Origin: Cytidiella melzeri
Lineage: Eukaryota > Basidiomycota > Agaricomycetes > Polyporales > Irpicaceae
Direction of reading: 5' to 3'
DNA length: 25,973 nt
NCBI GenBank assembly: GCA_022592445.1
Contig: JABYQR010000502.1
Coordinates: 1 to 25,973 of the forward strand
The translations under genes were made by a program, and so were the position numbers. Positions 1 through 10,443 of the stretch are shown here, in pieces. The notes beneath the pieces are model-generated. The model saw nothing but the letters and a program-made list of their open reading frames with translations. It searched no databases and was not told where the DNA came from. How positions within the stretch are numbered: position 1 is the stretch's first letter; every line of letters begins with the position of its first letter.

Positions 1-758
1 GGTGGACGATGTGGGCGCTTGAATGGCACAAGGCAATGCCCTCTCGAGACCGTCAAGGTGCGTCTACCAACCTCTTCTTCTTCTTCTTCTCTTTATCAAG
101 CGCACTTGAAGATGAGAAACGGCACGCACATCACGAAGCTAGGCTACCCGATGATGATTCGGAGTTATGTTGGCGTAGTTTGTTGCTTACGGCAGCACGT
201 CGTCACAAGTGTATCTCAGCCTAATAACGAGCCAAGCTGACAAAGCGACAACTCGGGAATGCTAACAGCTACTCGTTTGGTCTAATTATGTTATGTGTAT
301 ACGAGCAGCAGTCACTTGCCAATTTCGGATGTGTTTCTCCTCGGGTCGGCCGTTCTCTTCCGCTTCCTCGGCGACCGCGCATCCATCCACCAGCTCTGCA
401 CTTCAGCAACACTGCCTGTACCACTCATGTTCTGTTTTTACAATGTCTGCACACCGTCGCGGTAAACAAGCGGCCAGGGGCTGCTGAATACGTTGGAGTG
501 CACCTTGAATTCCGTTGGTCTGCCTTGAAAACATCGTCATCGTCCTGTCCTAGTATGCCCGCCCTCGGAATTCAAAAACACCAATCCGCGATCGCTATTT
601 ATGTCGCTCGTTCTCGTTCTCGTCCTTGCCCCAACTCACTACATCACCACCTCCCCTCCTCAATTACCATTCTCAACCACCACCTCAACAGTTCTTAACC
701 CAAGGTGTGTACTCGTTGCGCCTTGTTCCAACCCCCCCCTCCCTCCCCTTGCTTAAGT
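1..758. other. Intergenic region and upstream region of the quinone oxidoreductase gene
   Basis: I find no convincing gene here. A CTT microsatellite lies at about 72-91. The last 150 bases before the start codon at 759 are strongly pyrimidine-rich, with long C and CT runs. That is common for transcription start regions and 5' leaders of basidiomycete genes. A weak TATTTAT element lies near 597-603. One possible intron (58-100) with a GTGCGT donor is discussed under rejected items, because the exons beside it are too short to judge. Confidence 0.4.
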
Positions 759-2537
759 ATGCCACCATTGACGCGCCTGTTATCAACAACATCCATCTTG
801 AAAAAGACCCTCAAACCCGGAATCACGATGCCCAACATGCGAGCAGTCATCGTCAAAGATGGAAAAGGCCCCATCGAGAACCTCTACGTCGGCGAGATCG
901 AGAAACCTTTACCGAGACAGAACGAAGTCCTCGTCAAGGTACGTACTCACCATCGTTGTCGTCTTCGTTGTCGTCTTTCTTGTAATCCTCTGATTCCAAT
1001 CGACAGATCAAAGCGTTCGGTCTCAACCGTATGGACATCTTGCAGCGCAACGGCGAATACCCTCTCCCTCCAGGTACACCCTCCACCCTCGGCGTCGAGT
1101 TCTCCGGAATAGTCGCCGAACTGGGTGAAGGCAGCGGAAAGCGTTGGAAAGTCGGAGACGAGGTTATCGGTCTCGCAGTTGGCGTGAGTTTCTTCTTTTT
1201 TTCTTCTTCTTTTTTTTTGCTCGTGTGCTCTGTTCTATCTACCCCCATCATGAAAACAAAAATCGAGGATCTCTCTCACCTGCTGCCTATTCTACTACAT
1301 TCTATTCTAGGGTGCTTACGCAGAATACATACGCCTGTTCGAATCGCACGTCATGCCCAAGCCAAAGAACCTCACATGGGAAGAAGCCGCTAGCATTCCT
1401 GAAAACTTTATCACCGGTCGGTATCTTGTCTTGTCTTTCTTGTTTCCTTTGCGGCTGCACAGTTCTGGAAATTGACTCATCGGCGGTTTTCTCTTTATGA
1501 TACAGCTTACCAAGCCTTGATCGCCATCGCCCAGCTCAAGAAAGGCGACGACCTCCTCGTGCACGCAGGCGCGTCTGGCGTAGGCATCGCCGTCATCCAA
1601 CTCGCCCACCTCTTCGGCGCGTAAGTCATTCTCTCATATTCTCACCTCTGCTTTCCCACCCACAGATCATCATCATCTCATCTCCCTCGTCCTCACACAC
1701 CCCTCTCTCATATCATCCGTTCTCAACTCGATTAATTTTTTTTGTCGATGTAGCAACACGATCACAGCGACGACGTCGAGCAAAGAAAAGATCGATTTCT
1801 TGCTCAACATGCCGAGCGGCGCCACGCACGGCGTCAACTACCGTACGCAAGATTTCGCGCAAGAGGTGAAGAAGGTGACGAACGGGAAAGGTGTCGATGT
1901 CATTATCGATTTTGTGGGAAGAAGTCATTGGCACAAGAATGTGGACGCGTTTGCGAAGGACGGGAGGATGACGATTTTGGCTACTCTCAGCGGTATGTTG
2001 GCCCCCCTTTTTTTTGTGTGTTTTTCTTCAAAACATTTGACGATTAATTTCCTTTTGGACGGTGGTAGGTGATATCGTGGAGAACGTGAACCTCAGCCCG
2101 ATCTTGTACAAGAGACTTCGTATCGAGGGTTCGACGCTCCGAAGTCGTTCGCCGGCGTACCAAGCAGACTTGATCTCCAGGTATGTACCCACTTTTCCTC
2201 TCTTTTTCCTTCCATTCTTGTTATTCTTTTGGAGTTCTGGCCCATTAACACCCACCCCCGTTTTTTGCGGTTATTATTATCTCGGCAGATTCGAAAAAGA
2301 CGTGTTGAGCGAGATCACGAGTTGTACCGGCCACGGACAAGTCCGGACGAACATCCACCAAGTGTTCCCGATGGAAAAGATTCAGGAGGCGCATAGGGTT
2401 ATGGAGGCTGATAAGAATACGTCAGTGTTCTTTCTTCTTTCTTTTCTTGCTGTCCTCCCCTTTTTTGTGTTTTGGACTGACTGATTTTTTTGATTTTTTT
2501 TTGGGATAGCGGGAAAATCATCGTCACCGTTCCTTGA
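759..2537 (+). CDS. Zeta-crystallin/PIG3-like NAD(P)H quinone oxidoreductase (medium-chain dehydrogenase), 8 exons
   Basis: Exons: 759-938, 1007-1183, 1311-1416, 1506-1620, 1754-1992, 2069-2180, 2289-2420 and 2510-2537. They join in phase to 362 residues, a normal family length. Every intron is GT-AG. The protein starts with a basic, Ser/Thr-rich segment (about residues 1-23) that could be a mitochondrial presequence; a second ATG at 828 would give a cytosolic form. Then follow the GroES-like N-terminal fold, with FGLNRMDILQRNGEYP and GVEFSGIV, and the nucleotide-binding AGASGVG motif (residues 175-181). Zinc ligands are not apparent, as in quinone oxidoreductases of the QOR/TP53I3 branch. 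The family reduces quinones with NAD(P)H; the substrate here is unknown. The sequence ends with TGKIIVTVP, a typical family C-terminus. Fold and family are secure; localisation is inference. Confidence 0.93.
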
Positions 2538-2784
2538 ACAACCGACCATCCATGTACGTCCGAACTATGAAAGCCTTTTTGCACGAGTGTTTTCTTCCAT
2601 GTACATGAAGACGACATACGACCTTTTTTCCCCTTTCTCTGCAACGTCCCTTGTAAACTTTTGTACTTTTTCCGAACACATTGTATACGTATATGTATAC
2701 GATATCAAACTAATCCCCAAATGTCTTACTATTACTATTAGCTACATACATACATCTGTCTTGTGTATGTATGCCTTACTACCA

Positions 2785-2807
2785 GTGTGTGTGTGAGAGA
2801 GAGAGAG
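2785..2807. repeat. Compound microsatellite (GT)n(GA)n
   Basis: Five GT units run directly into about six and a half GA units, within the region downstream of the oxidoreductase gene. No coding role is apparent. Confidence 0.9.
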
Positions 2808-3582
2808 CAACCTGGTTTTCAGATCCCCGCGCGCTCTGTCACGGTTGAAGACCTTTCGAGCACGTTTGGTTTGCCCAATTGCCTCCCAAAAAAAGCACCA
2901 ACCACATGTGCCTGGCGCGCACGAGCTCGTTGACGGCGTACTTGATGCATGCTGTTCGTGAGGAAGTGAAGTTGAACGTCTGCAGCTGACGTTTAATGTT
3001 TGTGTCCGTACCAAAACAGGCAAGTTGTTTTCCATTCCACAGACATCCAAGCCCGCGGAGCTCTCCGAGTCAAATTCCAATGACACTTGCAAAGTTCGGT
3101 ATGGATGATGATGATGATGGTTTCCATGGGCATGATGAAACCCAACAAGAAAGAAATAACTCATGCCACAGTCAGTCAAAAGTCCGGTTTGCCGCGTTAA
3201 CTGAAAACTCCCCCTTCGAACCCACCCCTTTCGATCTCTACGGAACAAGCGGGAGAGTTGATACCATGAAAACAACTGGGGGGTGGGTAAACCTGTTTGG
3301 CTAATAACAAACCTGGAAACTTATGATACATCTTGGCCGCCGCCGGTTGCAGCCTTTCCACACCTCGGGCCTTTCCCCAAGGAACAGCATTTCGCTCTTT
3401 CCGAAATCAGTTTCAGCCTAGCGATTGATCGTTGTAATCCCAAGTACAGTAGATGTGTTACGCTGGTATTTCAAAAGTTTAGTTAACCACGCGGCAAAAG
3501 CAAGATGAAAAGGTGGGTGGGCGCAGATGTCCGTGAGGGTTATTTCACAGCACAGGAACGGGTGGTTTCGGCCTTTGGTTGC

Positions 3583-3659
3583 TGTACACAGTAGGATGTA
3601 CTGTACATCTGGACAACCGGACATTTAGTCGCCCCTGCCCAGAAAACCATCTGTGTACA
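3583..3659. repeat. Nested inverted repeats around a 15-base palindrome
   Basis: The arms TGTACACAG (3583-3591) and CTGTGTACA (3651-3659) are exact reverse complements. Inside them, GATGTACTGTACATC (3595-3609) is a palindrome around one central base. The GTAC core recurs near 3669-3677. This could be a regulator site or a remnant of a small inverted-repeat element. No gene or target duplication supports either reading. Confidence 0.4.
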
Positions 3660-4388
3660 CCACTTCGGAGTACTGTACCTAGGGAGGGCCAGGCACAAGA
3701 ATCCATCCAACGCAAACTGTTCCGCGGTGATCGAACGTTGGATATATAGTATATTGTCGGAATCCTCGCATGAGAACAAGAAGAAGGGGGGGAATCGTCA
3801 GGATGCGGGACCGTAATAGACGGATCCAAGGTGACGTACGTTACAAGTACTCTGGAAAGATCCCTTGTGTTTTGGGTTGCTGCGCTGTGCTGCGACACCG
3901 CCAGCTGCACAGGTTGAGTCACACATATCGGTGAGCGGTTGTTTGCAACAAGATCAGATCATACATATATGCGCCCACGCCCTGCAGCTATTCCGTCGAA
4001 CGACACGGTTTTCATCATTCTCATTTTGTTGGAAGATCAGTATCCCGCAGTCAGAGGACAATTGTGAAACGATGGGCACGTAAGTTGTGAACAACGGAAC
4101 GAAGCGAGTCAGCCGCTCACACTGATCTGTCGCCCGGGGTGCTTTATAATAGCACCAACGCCGGAAGGAGCACAGCTGTAACCTGTTAAAATGAACCGCC
4201 GGCGCAAAGCCTTGTGGGCATCGCAATACGGTTCTTGACATGTGTGTTATATTCCTGTTCCAACAACCGTTCTTGGGGTGGCAGACAAGTACTTGGACAA
4301 CGGCGCCGGGGGAACCGCCATTTGATGACTTCCTTCAGTCTAATCACTGTTTCGAACTCAACATCGCGTATGCCGAAGCCAACCCAAG

Positions 4389-4540
4389 TATAAAGAGTCA
4401 GACGTATAAAAATTGGCATGGACACCTCACTCTCATAAGCCCTGACGCAAGCTAAGCCCTTACTACCCAACCGGCCACTTCGTACTCTTATCCCAACCAA
4501 AACCAGTACCAATCCCCAATCCCCCCTTCATTCATTCATA
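4389..4540 (+). promoter_or_regulatory. Core promoter and 5' leader of the 44-codon reading frame
   Basis: Two TATA boxes, TATAAA (4389-4394) and TATAAAAA (4405-4412), are followed by about 130 bases that are almost free of G. This stretch has many CA, CC and CT steps and ends in CATTCATTCATA just before the ATG at 4541. A TATA box followed by a pyrimidine/A-rich leader is typical of strongly expressed fungal genes. It is the best-formed promoter in the window, which makes the short frame behind it worth taking seriously. Confidence 0.55.
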
Positions 4541-4675
4541 ATGCTGTCTTCATCCGCTGCCGCACGCCCCGCCTCCAAGCCTTCGTCGTCCATCAAGAAC
4601 ACTTCCGCTGGCACCACCTCGCAGTCCAGTATAAAATCTGCGGCAAGCTCGACGGCCGGCCCAGTGTTCTTCTGA
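4541..4675 (+). CDS. Candidate small Ser/Ala-rich protein, 44 residues, function unknown
   Basis: The frame begins MLSSSAAARPASKP and ends AGPVFF at TGA 4673-4675. About half of its residues are Ser or Ala, with a few Lys and no Cys. It therefore has no CAAX box, which argues against a mating pheromone precursor, and no clear signal peptide or membrane segment. Support comes from context: the ATG is the first after a TATA box and a clean leader. The same frame stays open for another 41 codons after the TGA. A possible intron in the transcript's 3' part (GTCAGC donor at 4746, CTAAC branch, AG at about 4799) suggests a longer spliced RNA. It could be a real small protein, the first exon of a gene I could not resolve, or an upstream ORF on a non-coding RNA. 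Confidence 0.4.
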   Translation: MLSSSAAARPASKPSSSIKNTSAGTTSQSSIKSAASSTAGPVFF

Positions 4676-5286
4676 AGAAAAGCAAAACCCTCCTCCCCCC
4701 TCCACCTACAACATCCCTCCGTCCTCGCGTCGCCATGTAAACAGGTCAGCCCCCCCTCCCAGAACGCCACTTCGTCAGCGCTAACATAAACATAAAGTCA
4801 ACGTCAGCCCATGCCCATAGACGCAGACCACTGTTTAGTAAGGCAAGGCACGCTACGGCGATCACGACAACATACCTCCGCCGTATTGTTTGACTTGCGA
4901 CTTGCAAACCCACCAACTTGTCATCCAACAAAACCAACCCGTTCCTCCACTTCATGCATGTCGAACCGTTGCCACACCGAACACCGTAATCATTCCCGAC
5001 ACTGTCGCAACAATCGTTAATTCCGGCGTTCTTTTCGTCTCCGACAGTCATTATTTATATGCTTTGCTTGCTTGGATATGTTTTTTTTTTTTTTTTTCGT
5101 CAGCTCTCCTTCGCATCCCACATGGTCGTAAAAAACCCAGTTTCGCTTTATACATACACATCCCTACATACCTTCCGCATGTACTGATTAATATCCTAAT
5201 ATCCTGGATGGAACGGGGACTCTGTAATTCGTGTTTGTGTGCTTGCTAGAACACCATTTTTGTATTCCTGTATTGACTCCCTAATA
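4676..5286. other. Probable 3' transcribed region of the small ORF; T17 tract
   Basis: This stretch is CA-rich up to about 5000, like a continuation of the transcript from 4541. It holds a candidate 54-base intron (about 4746-4799) with a CTAAC branch-like motif. It then turns AT-rich, with a T17 homopolymer at 5081-5097. I see no reading frame with family motifs. Confidence 0.35.
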
Positions 5287-5592
5287 ATGGCTCGTCGTGG
5301 TTCAGTAGATTTAGTTTGTCGTTGTGCATTCGGAATACCATCACTCGTTGTCTATCGAATATTATCAACTCACCTCCTCCAACGAGCCGACCATACCCAT
5401 ACATCCCGGCGTAACTGGGGCGGATCTGGATACTTTCAAGCATCTGTTGAAAGAGCTCAAAAAAGAATCAATAAAATGATTGACTTGGAACGCCAAGGTA
5501 AGAATGATAAACAATTGTTATTGTTATGGACAGACCAAAATGGGTGTTTAGTAAAAGCCCGATCACTATCATCCCAGCGTGAAGATTGGTAA
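5287..5592 (+). CDS. Orphan reading frame with AT-rich codon use, 101 residues
   Basis: This frame runs from ATG 5287 to TAA 5590-5592. The first half is mildly hydrophobic. The second half, including FQASVERAQKRINKMIDLER, looks like an amphipathic helix and reads as real protein. Codons are rich in TTA, AAA, AGA and CAA, unlike the C-ending codons of the neighbouring genes, which suggests foreign origin or decay. A GTAAGA donor and CAG acceptor at about 5498-5533 could remove 36 bases in frame. On the opposite strand, 5246-5443 is also open and starts just after a pyrimidine-rich AG, so the coding strand is uncertain. I do not recognise the family, and there is no promoter as good as the one at 4389. 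Confidence 0.25.
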   Translation: MARRGSVDLVCRCAFGIPSLVVYRILSTHLLQRADHTHTSRRNWGGSGYFQASVERAQKRINKMIDLERQGKNDKQLLLLWTDQNGCLVKARSLSSQREDW

Positions 5593-6140
5593 ATGATGAT
5601 GATAAACCTCCTGCCGTTGCCCGTTGACCGTGAAAAAAAAGGGATAGAGATGTGTCCTTTAATCCTTAATCGACAGTTCGGGAAAGAAAGTAAGTAGGGG
5701 GTCCCGTCCGTCCTATGTACATACATACGTTTATGGAGGCTCCTCGGACGGTTCGGTTCGGTTTCCTACGACCCTACGACCCTGAAAGCCCCCCCGGGCC
5801 CGGGTGCAACTGCGGATTGGCCTAATAAACCGTGTACACGTACCACGTACACGAACAGACGAAAAACGGACATAGAGAGCCCTCATTTTCGGTGGGGAAG
5901 GATTTTTTTTGTGCCTTGAGGAGTGGCGGGAAATCTGAGCCATGCAATCTCTCTTCGCATCGCAGGCACACTTGTCAAAAATGCCAACGAGCCTGTTAAA
6001 CAAGGTGCCCCTCCTGCCCCTCCTGCCCTGATTCCTTGATTGACAAGCTGCTACTGTAAAAGACGTTATTGAGTTATTGAAAGGTGCTTCGTGCTTCGGC
6101 TTTTCGCACGGATCCTCCTGTGAATTTGGAAGCAATTGCA

Positions 6141-6183
6141 CAGAGACAGAGACAGAGACAGAGAGAGAAAGAGAGAGAGAGAG
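6141..6183. repeat. GACA/GA microsatellite
   Basis: Imperfect purine tract: CAGAGA units pass into GA dinucleotides, followed 20 bases later by a short GAT run. It produces long artificial frames on both strands, including Ser/Leu/Val repeats on the minus strand. Confidence 0.9.
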
Positions 6184-7666
6184 TCTCACGGGGATTGCCA
6201 ACGATGATGATGATGATGGTTTATTGTTTTTTTTTGTTTTGGACGGATGGGAACCATCGCAACGTTTTCAAACGGTGACAACCCCTGGATGTTTTTTTTT
6301 TGCGCCGCAGCATACGCATACGCTAATTCCTAACAACATATTAAAGCAAAAGCAAAAATGTCGACCCCCGAGATGAATGTATGCAGATTATGAGTACACG
6401 AATGGAATGGAACCATTTTTTGGATACAACGTACGATGGATATGAAGAAGTGGCAGATTAATATTGAACCCCCCACACGGTGGGTGGGCCATCCAACCAA
6501 CCAGCCTGTCGAAGTTGAGGGTTGGAACGTTAATGAGCATTTGCAAGAAAAATGGTGTGTTCTACATGATCATGGGTGTCGAGTTGAAGAGAAGGTCACC
6601 GTTTAGCCGCTGATCATGAGAGCCCGGAGAATAATCAATTTATCAATTTCACTTTCAGGGCAAATATCACACTGAAGACTGGCCGAGCTAGGTTCGCATG
6701 TCTTGATTCAAACACTTCAAGCGTCCGAAAGATTCACAGTGTCTCTTCCCGCCGAAACATCGCACTGTAGAGCTACTGTAACTTACAGAAGGTTCAATGT
6801 GTCGGTAACTATCAAGGTTTGTTTCTTCGTGAAAGAGTGCACGCCACTCCTATAACTCGATGTATTTATAGAACGCTGTGCAAGTTGGGGATTTAACCGG
6901 CCAGCAGCTGTTATCTCCGCATTTTCGCGTTCACATTATCATTATTCTCAGCAACTGTGCTGTGCTATTACATGTGTTACAATTACGAGTAAGTATAGGT
7001 TGTGAATCAGAAAAAGGTACTATCTTTTTCCTTTCGTCTCACCGAATTTATACATATTGACAGTCTAAGCTTAAAGCTTAAGGGTCCGCCCCCCTATAGC
7101 TATTGTATCCAGGGCATATACATATATAAACCCATCTTACCGAAAGCTTCATGTGTTCAGGTAAACCCAAACTTGAACGACGTGCCCACTGGCCCAGGGC
7201 TACCGTGACATACACACCCGCTTCAACGCCTCTGAACACATGTTCTCACTGGCCACTGGCACAACGAACGGCTCGGAAGATGTGCAAATTCGCGATTGGC
7301 ATGACCCGGACCCCTCTGCAGAGCCGCCTACCAGTTCTCGCCCTCAGCAAGGGACATGTTCGACGGATGTCATCAAGTCGGGAGCGAGTACCGTCGGCGT
7401 CGTATTCTTCTGAACCACCCCCACCCCTATACTCGACCCACTGGCACATAGTGGCCGTCTATGTCTGAGGTATGGAGGAATCAAAAGAGACATCTTATCT
7501 GCACTGTTCACTTACTTACTTTGTCTGTTTCCGCAAGGCAGATCGAGGTGGTCGTTCGCGCATTAGAGCACATCTTGCGCTAGGTGCACTCATGGCTCTT
7601 AGTGCCTACCGCCCGAGCCAAACGTCGTTCTTACACTGGCAACTCTCAACCCATCACACCTCTCTT

Positions 7667-7688
7667 CCGCCGCCGCCGCCGCCGCCGC
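7667..7688. repeat. CCG trinucleotide repeat
   Basis: Seven CCG units plus one base. The repeat lies in a weak plus-strand frame, where it reads as polyproline. No gene model uses it convincingly. Confidence 0.9.
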
Positions 7689-9232
7689 ATATCACGCGAG
7701 CGATGACTCGGAAGAACACCATGTAACACAACTCGGCACACCCCCCCCCCGGGACTTTATCTCTCGACGCCAAGCCGTCATCCCCCCCCTTTCATTTTTG
7801 GCTTCATCGCAGGTCTGACATATTGTAACAAGGCGGGGACATCGAGCGACTCACGGCCATCCTCTTCAAAATTCGAACCTCGACTTCACTTCCCTCACTG
7901 TCTTTCGATTCTCGCAACCTCCAGTAGGGCCTAGGGAGCACAGTCGGATTCCAAGGGAAGATGTAGGCGGAGATTCTCCAGTTGATCTGCTGGGGTTTCT
8001 CTGTTGCATGGGAAAAGGGGAAGGAGGAACAAACACCGAGTACAAATATATGATTTTGAACAGAGGACTAGCGCAAGTATGGCTTTATTTGCGTATTCTA
8101 GTCTGTTACCAGATTTACGTTGTGTAGATTGGGTGGTACGGATGATGCTCGACGATACGGCGGTGATGAGGCTGACTTTGTGGCATGGGTTGTTCGATTA
8201 GAAACTGTATAACGCACCATGAGCGAACGTGACACTGGGTACGCCAATAATGACACCCGTCGGTCGTGGAATATAACGTACAGTTCGTAGGCAGAAACTC
8301 ATATTCGGGTTGTGCGAAATGTCTTCCAAATCCTGTGGAAAAGCTTCTCGCCTGAGTTTTGAGAAATTCGATGAATGTCGATGTAGTTTGTGAGGCACAG
8401 TGTCGTATGTGCGCTACGAGACGTGCAGCCCGTGAAACAAAGTCTGTTGATGCAGTTGGAGATATTAAGAATATGCCGGAATGGAATATGAGATATAAGT
8501 GATGCTAATGCTACAGGAATTAGATGGGCCAAGCAAAGGTGTATATAAAATAGGGGTATAGCATGCGTGATGGATATGGATGTCGTGAGGTCATGAGGAT
8601 AGCATGATTCTATTGAGCGTGGCTGAGGCGAAAAAATGAGTCCTTTGGTCAACGCAGAATAGGCAACGACTCACGAGAACAATCGCTCATATCGTGGGCG
8701 TATGCTCGTCAACCGCAGAACTCCAAGAAACCTCGGAACTCGACGACGAGAGCGTGCTGTCTAGACTTGAACGAGGACTCCGCTACGTTTTTCATACACA
8801 CTGGTCAGCCCATGATGTATTGGAAGAGAGAGGTGTGTGCGTACAGAGGGAGTAGCGCTCGAAGGCGACATGTCTGCCATTGCTATCTCAACTGGCTTCT
8901 GTGCGAGTACCGCGGTATCAGAGGAGACAAGGGGCGTTTGGAAGAGGAGGCTGATGGTTGTTGTCCACGATCTTGAAGACATGCTGAGAATGTATGAGAT
9001 TTAATGGAGTCGTTAAGGGTATGTGTTGTGTGCGGGTGGTGGTGAATGGTATGTGTTGAAGGTGCGTTTTATATATGGTGCGGATATGACGAGCTACGGC
9101 ATGACGCAAGTGGATGTCGGCAAGCTCTTTGGATGACGATCTGGAACCGAACCGAGCTAGAACCGAACCGCTGCCGCCCGGGTGATTAGATTGTGACATG
9201 CATGAACTTACTCATCCTGTCAGCCCACACTC

Positions 9233-10318
9233 ATGTCGGAGACACCCTTGAAACCACTGGCAAAGGTCGCAGTAATAACAGGCGCATCCGCAGGTACTCA
9301 TCTCGAAACATACTAGTAGTTTCTCGTGTTACTCACCGTCTTCCAGGTATCGGTCGCGCAACTGCCGTTACTCTGGCTAGCGCAGGCTGGTCTGTAGTGT
9401 TGTTCGCTAGGCGTGCAGAGCAACTTGAAGAGACAAAGGCACTATGCCCGGACCCCAGTAAATGTTTACTTGTACAAGGCGATGTTACGAATGAAGCAGA
9501 GGTCATCAAGCTGTTTGCATCAGCGGTAGAGCAATTCGGTATGTCCCTCAAAACATCCTATCGTGGACTGCGGCTCGAGCACTCCCTGAAACCCCGTACG
9601 CTATAGGACGTGTCGACGTCCTGTTCAACGTACGTTAAACAGCCCATTAACACTAATGGATCCCACCAAAAAGCCTCTGGTTTCGCAGAACGCAGGAGTA
9701 GGGCATACTCCTTTACCGCTCGAAGACTTCCCACTCTCGACGTTCCAGAACGTGGTCAACGTAAACCTAACAGGGACTTTCATCTGCACACGCGAGGCTT
9801 TCAAAGTCTTCAAATCCCAAACACCTCCCGGAGGTCGTATCATCAACAACGGCTCGATCGCCGCGTACTCGCCTCGCTTGTACGCCGCTGCATACACCGC
9901 TACGAAACACGCCGTCCTAGGTCTCACAAAGGCCATTCACATCGAAGGAAGACATCACAATATTGCTGTCACTCAGATTGATATTGGTATGTATTCGGAT
10001 GCACAGTTCTTCCAATGCGCGATCTGTTTTGTGGGCTGGGCTAAGCAAGTCACGGTTGGGTTGACACAGGCAACGCCTATACTGATATGACAGAACGGAG
10101 TTCGGCTGGTTTGCTCCAAGCCGACAGGTCTATGAAGGCAGAGCCGACGTTCGATGTCAAACATGTTGCAGAGAGTATTTTGCATGTCGCGGAACTCCCT
10201 CTCAATGTTACTGTTCTTACTTTCAATATCATGTGCGTACACTACCCTCTTCTTGATCTTGGCCATCTTACATGCTTCCTGCAGGGCGACGGAAATGCCG
10301 TTTGTAGGGAGAGGATGA
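9233..10318 (+). CDS. Classical short-chain dehydrogenase/reductase (NAD(P)-dependent), 6 exons
   Basis: Exons: 9233-9293, 9347-9538, 9607-9629, 9689-9986, 10070-10232 and 10285-10318. Together they give 256 residues, the usual length of a classical SDR. The chain shows the cofactor motif TGASAGIG (16-23), the acidic-turn region before GDVTN, NNAG (92-95, split between a 23-nt exon and the next one), Asn118 in NVNLTG, and the catalytic Ser148, Tyr161 and Lys165 in the YTATK segment. All catalytic residues are present, so the enzyme should be active as an alcohol/ketone oxidoreductase. Substrate and cofactor preference cannot be read from sequence. The absence of a signal peptide suggests a cytosolic place. 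The C-terminal part, with MTERSSAGLLQAD, resembles fungal YdfG/serine-dehydrogenase-like SDRs, but that subfamily placement is a guess. The 3' end faces the hydrolase gene on the other strand, 125 bp away. Confidence 0.93.
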
Positions 10319-10443
10319 ATATTCACGTTTATCAAGAAGAATAACACAGGAGATAGGGTACTGCATATACCACAAGTAAGAAATATGTCTGCGGTTGTAC
10401 ATTTAGCACGGGGAGATATCACAGACGAAAAAAGAAAGAAAAA

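Larger units (their letters stand above)
2538..4388. other. Gene-poor intergenic stretch with simple repeats and palindromes
   Basis: The first 200 bases are probably the 3' UTR of the oxidoreductase gene; they are AT-rich with TATACGTATATGTATACG. Beyond that I recognise no coding sequence on either strand. The open frames are short, lack family motifs and do not join by good splice sites. The stretch contains a GT/GA microsatellite (2785-2807), a GAT run near 3105-3119, a 15-base palindrome at 3595-3609 flanked by 9-base inverted arms, and a small hairpin at 4138-4156 (stem GGTGCT/AGCACC, loop TTATAAT). Confidence 0.5.
5593..9232. other. 3.6-kb stretch without a recognisable gene, rich in simple repeats
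   Basis: I read both strands and found no frame with a family motif or a convincing chain of exons. Contents: a GACA/GA tract (6141-6183), a GAT run (about 6203-6217), poly-T tracts, a CCG tract (7667-7688), a C11-12 run near 7740, and a doubled GAACCGAACCG motif near 9143-9170, close to the next gene. Long minus-strand frames at 5731-6201 and 8299-8652 arise from low-complexity sequence or read as noise. It may be decayed transposon DNA, but I see no terminal repeats or target duplications. Confidence 0.45.

Noticed and set aside
9..240. Possible 3' end of a plus-strand gene with a 43-base intron (58-100, GTGCGT donor)
   Set aside because: The flanking pieces are short, lack motifs, and the intron's CTT microsatellite makes the splice reading weak. 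The window edge prevents a test.
2742..3275. 177-codon minus-strand frame
   Set aside because: It starts at a non-ATG codon, translates a GAT run as polyhistidine and a microsatellite as His-Thr repeats, and shows no family motif.
4541..4675. Mating pheromone precursor
   Set aside because: The frame has no Cys and no CAAX end, and no pheromone receptor gene lies nearby.
5731..6201. 156-codon minus-strand frame
   Set aside because: Its start is the GA microsatellite read as Ser/Leu/Val repeats; the rest is Arg-rich noise.
8299..8652. 117-codon minus-strand frame
   Set aside because: No motif, no promoter and no splice partners. The His/Ile/Ser composition looks random.
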